From NCBI RefSeq assembly GCF_024298925.1, contig NZ_CP101283.1:4035001-4099000 (forward strand): DNA of 64,000 nt, given 5' to 3'. Below are positions 63,769 through 64,000 of this stretch, piece after piece. The translations under genes and the position numbers were made by a program. Source of the stretch: Phenylobacterium sp. LH3H17. Lineage in GTDB: Bacteria; Pseudomonadota; Alphaproteobacteria; Caulobacterales; Caulobacteraceae. The notes beneath the pieces were generated by a model. It did no database searches. It was not told the DNA's origin and was given only the letters and a program-made list of their open reading frames with translations. Each line of letters begins with the position of its first letter. Positions within the stretch are counted from its first letter, which is position 1.

Positions 63769-64000
63769 ATGACCGACCTGCTTCTCCTGCCCGGCGACGG
63801 CATCGGCCCCGAAGTGACCGCCCAGGTGCGGCGCGTGGCCGAGGCGCTCACCCCCGAGCTCGCCATCGAGGAGCGGCTGTTCGGCGGCGCGAGCTACGAC
63901 GCCCACGGCGTCCCGCTCACCGACGAAACGCTCGCCGCGGCCAAGGCGGCCAAGGCCGTGCTGATGGGCGCGGTCGGCGGCCCGAAATGGGCCGGCGTCC
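63769..64000 (+). CDS. leuB: 3-isopropylmalate dehydrogenase, 5' part, cut by window edge
   Basis: The first 77 codons of LeuB, which oxidises 3-isopropylmalate in leucine synthesis. The start [20 protein letters not shown] holds the isocitrate/isopropylmalate dehydrogenase N-terminal motif, and [15 protein letters not shown] is the next family motif. An AGAGGG site precedes the ATG. The gene continues beyond 64000. It is separated from leuD by the ABM gene and the reverse ATP-grasp gene, so it has its own promoter. Confidence 0.95.
   Translation, partial: MTDLLLLPGDGIGPEVTAQVRRVAEALTPELAIEERLFGGASYDAHGVPLTDETLAAAKAAKAVLMGAVGGPKWAGV

Overview
The window is chromosomal DNA of very high GC content, about 70 percent, from an alphaproteobacterium, most likely of the family Caulobacteraceae (Caulobacter/Phenylobacterium-like). 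The gene content supports this: DUF2794, OxyR-AhpC-AhpD, a sucCD-sucAB-lpd cluster, a ccmABCD-ccmG cluster and very compact gene spacing. The genus is inferred from gene content only. I saw no tRNA or rRNA gene, CRISPR array, prophage or insertion-sequence transposase. This is core chromosome with scattered accessory genes.

Layout. 1-3.7 kb: 5' part of priA, then a fructose-6-phosphate aldolase/transaldolase gene, DUF484 and xerC. 3.8-15.7 kb: a TCA-cycle block on the minus strand (sucC-sucD-sucA-sucB-lpdA, with mdh further upstream). A divergent DUF2306 / membrane-LytTR pair, a GNAT gene and a membrane-anchored LprI-like gene lie between mdh and sucC. 15.8-24.2 kb: HIT protein, CitE-like lyase, DUF2237, ThpR, Bax-inhibitor-1 family protein, DUF2794, a possible structured RNA locus, DUF1223 and acnA. 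24.3-28.4 kb: the cytochrome c maturation operon, with two Met/His-rich Spy-like genes between ccmB and ccmC. 28.4-34.8 kb: MarR regulator, septation protein, ftsY, TRIC-type channel, then dapF, an unusual S26 peptidase, mtaB and a GFA-family gene. 34.9-45.8 kb: prolyl oligopeptidase, PadR regulator with an AT-rich operator region, oxyR/ahpCD, a MocR/FMN-oxidase pair, murI, and a small protein with a TetR regulator. 45.9-55.9 kb: M3 peptidase, ffh, rpsP and rimM, then three reverse genes, then trmD and rplS. 56-58.8 kb: a ferredoxin-SCP2 fusion with an HxlR regulator and a 25-codon ORF, then a LysR gene. 58.9-64 kb: leuC and leuD with two extra genes between them, a monooxygenase, an ATP-grasp gene and the start of leuB.

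How the genes work together. AcnA, SucAB-Lpd, SucCD and Mdh supply most of one turn of the TCA cycle. CcmABCDG supply cytochrome c maturation. Ffh, FtsY and S16/RimM/TrmD/L19 are translation and protein-targeting functions. OxyR with AhpCD is a peroxide-defence unit with a recognisable operator. LeuCDB make leucine.

The most notable signals are: a three-copy structured repeat that each time begins 10-20 nt after a stop codon; six convergent gene pairs whose TAG stops share the same CTAG tetranucleotide; an S26 peptidase lacking the catalytic lysine; the two Spy-like genes inside the ccm operon; and the ferredoxin-SCP2/HxlR unit with a 25-bp operator-like inverted repeat.
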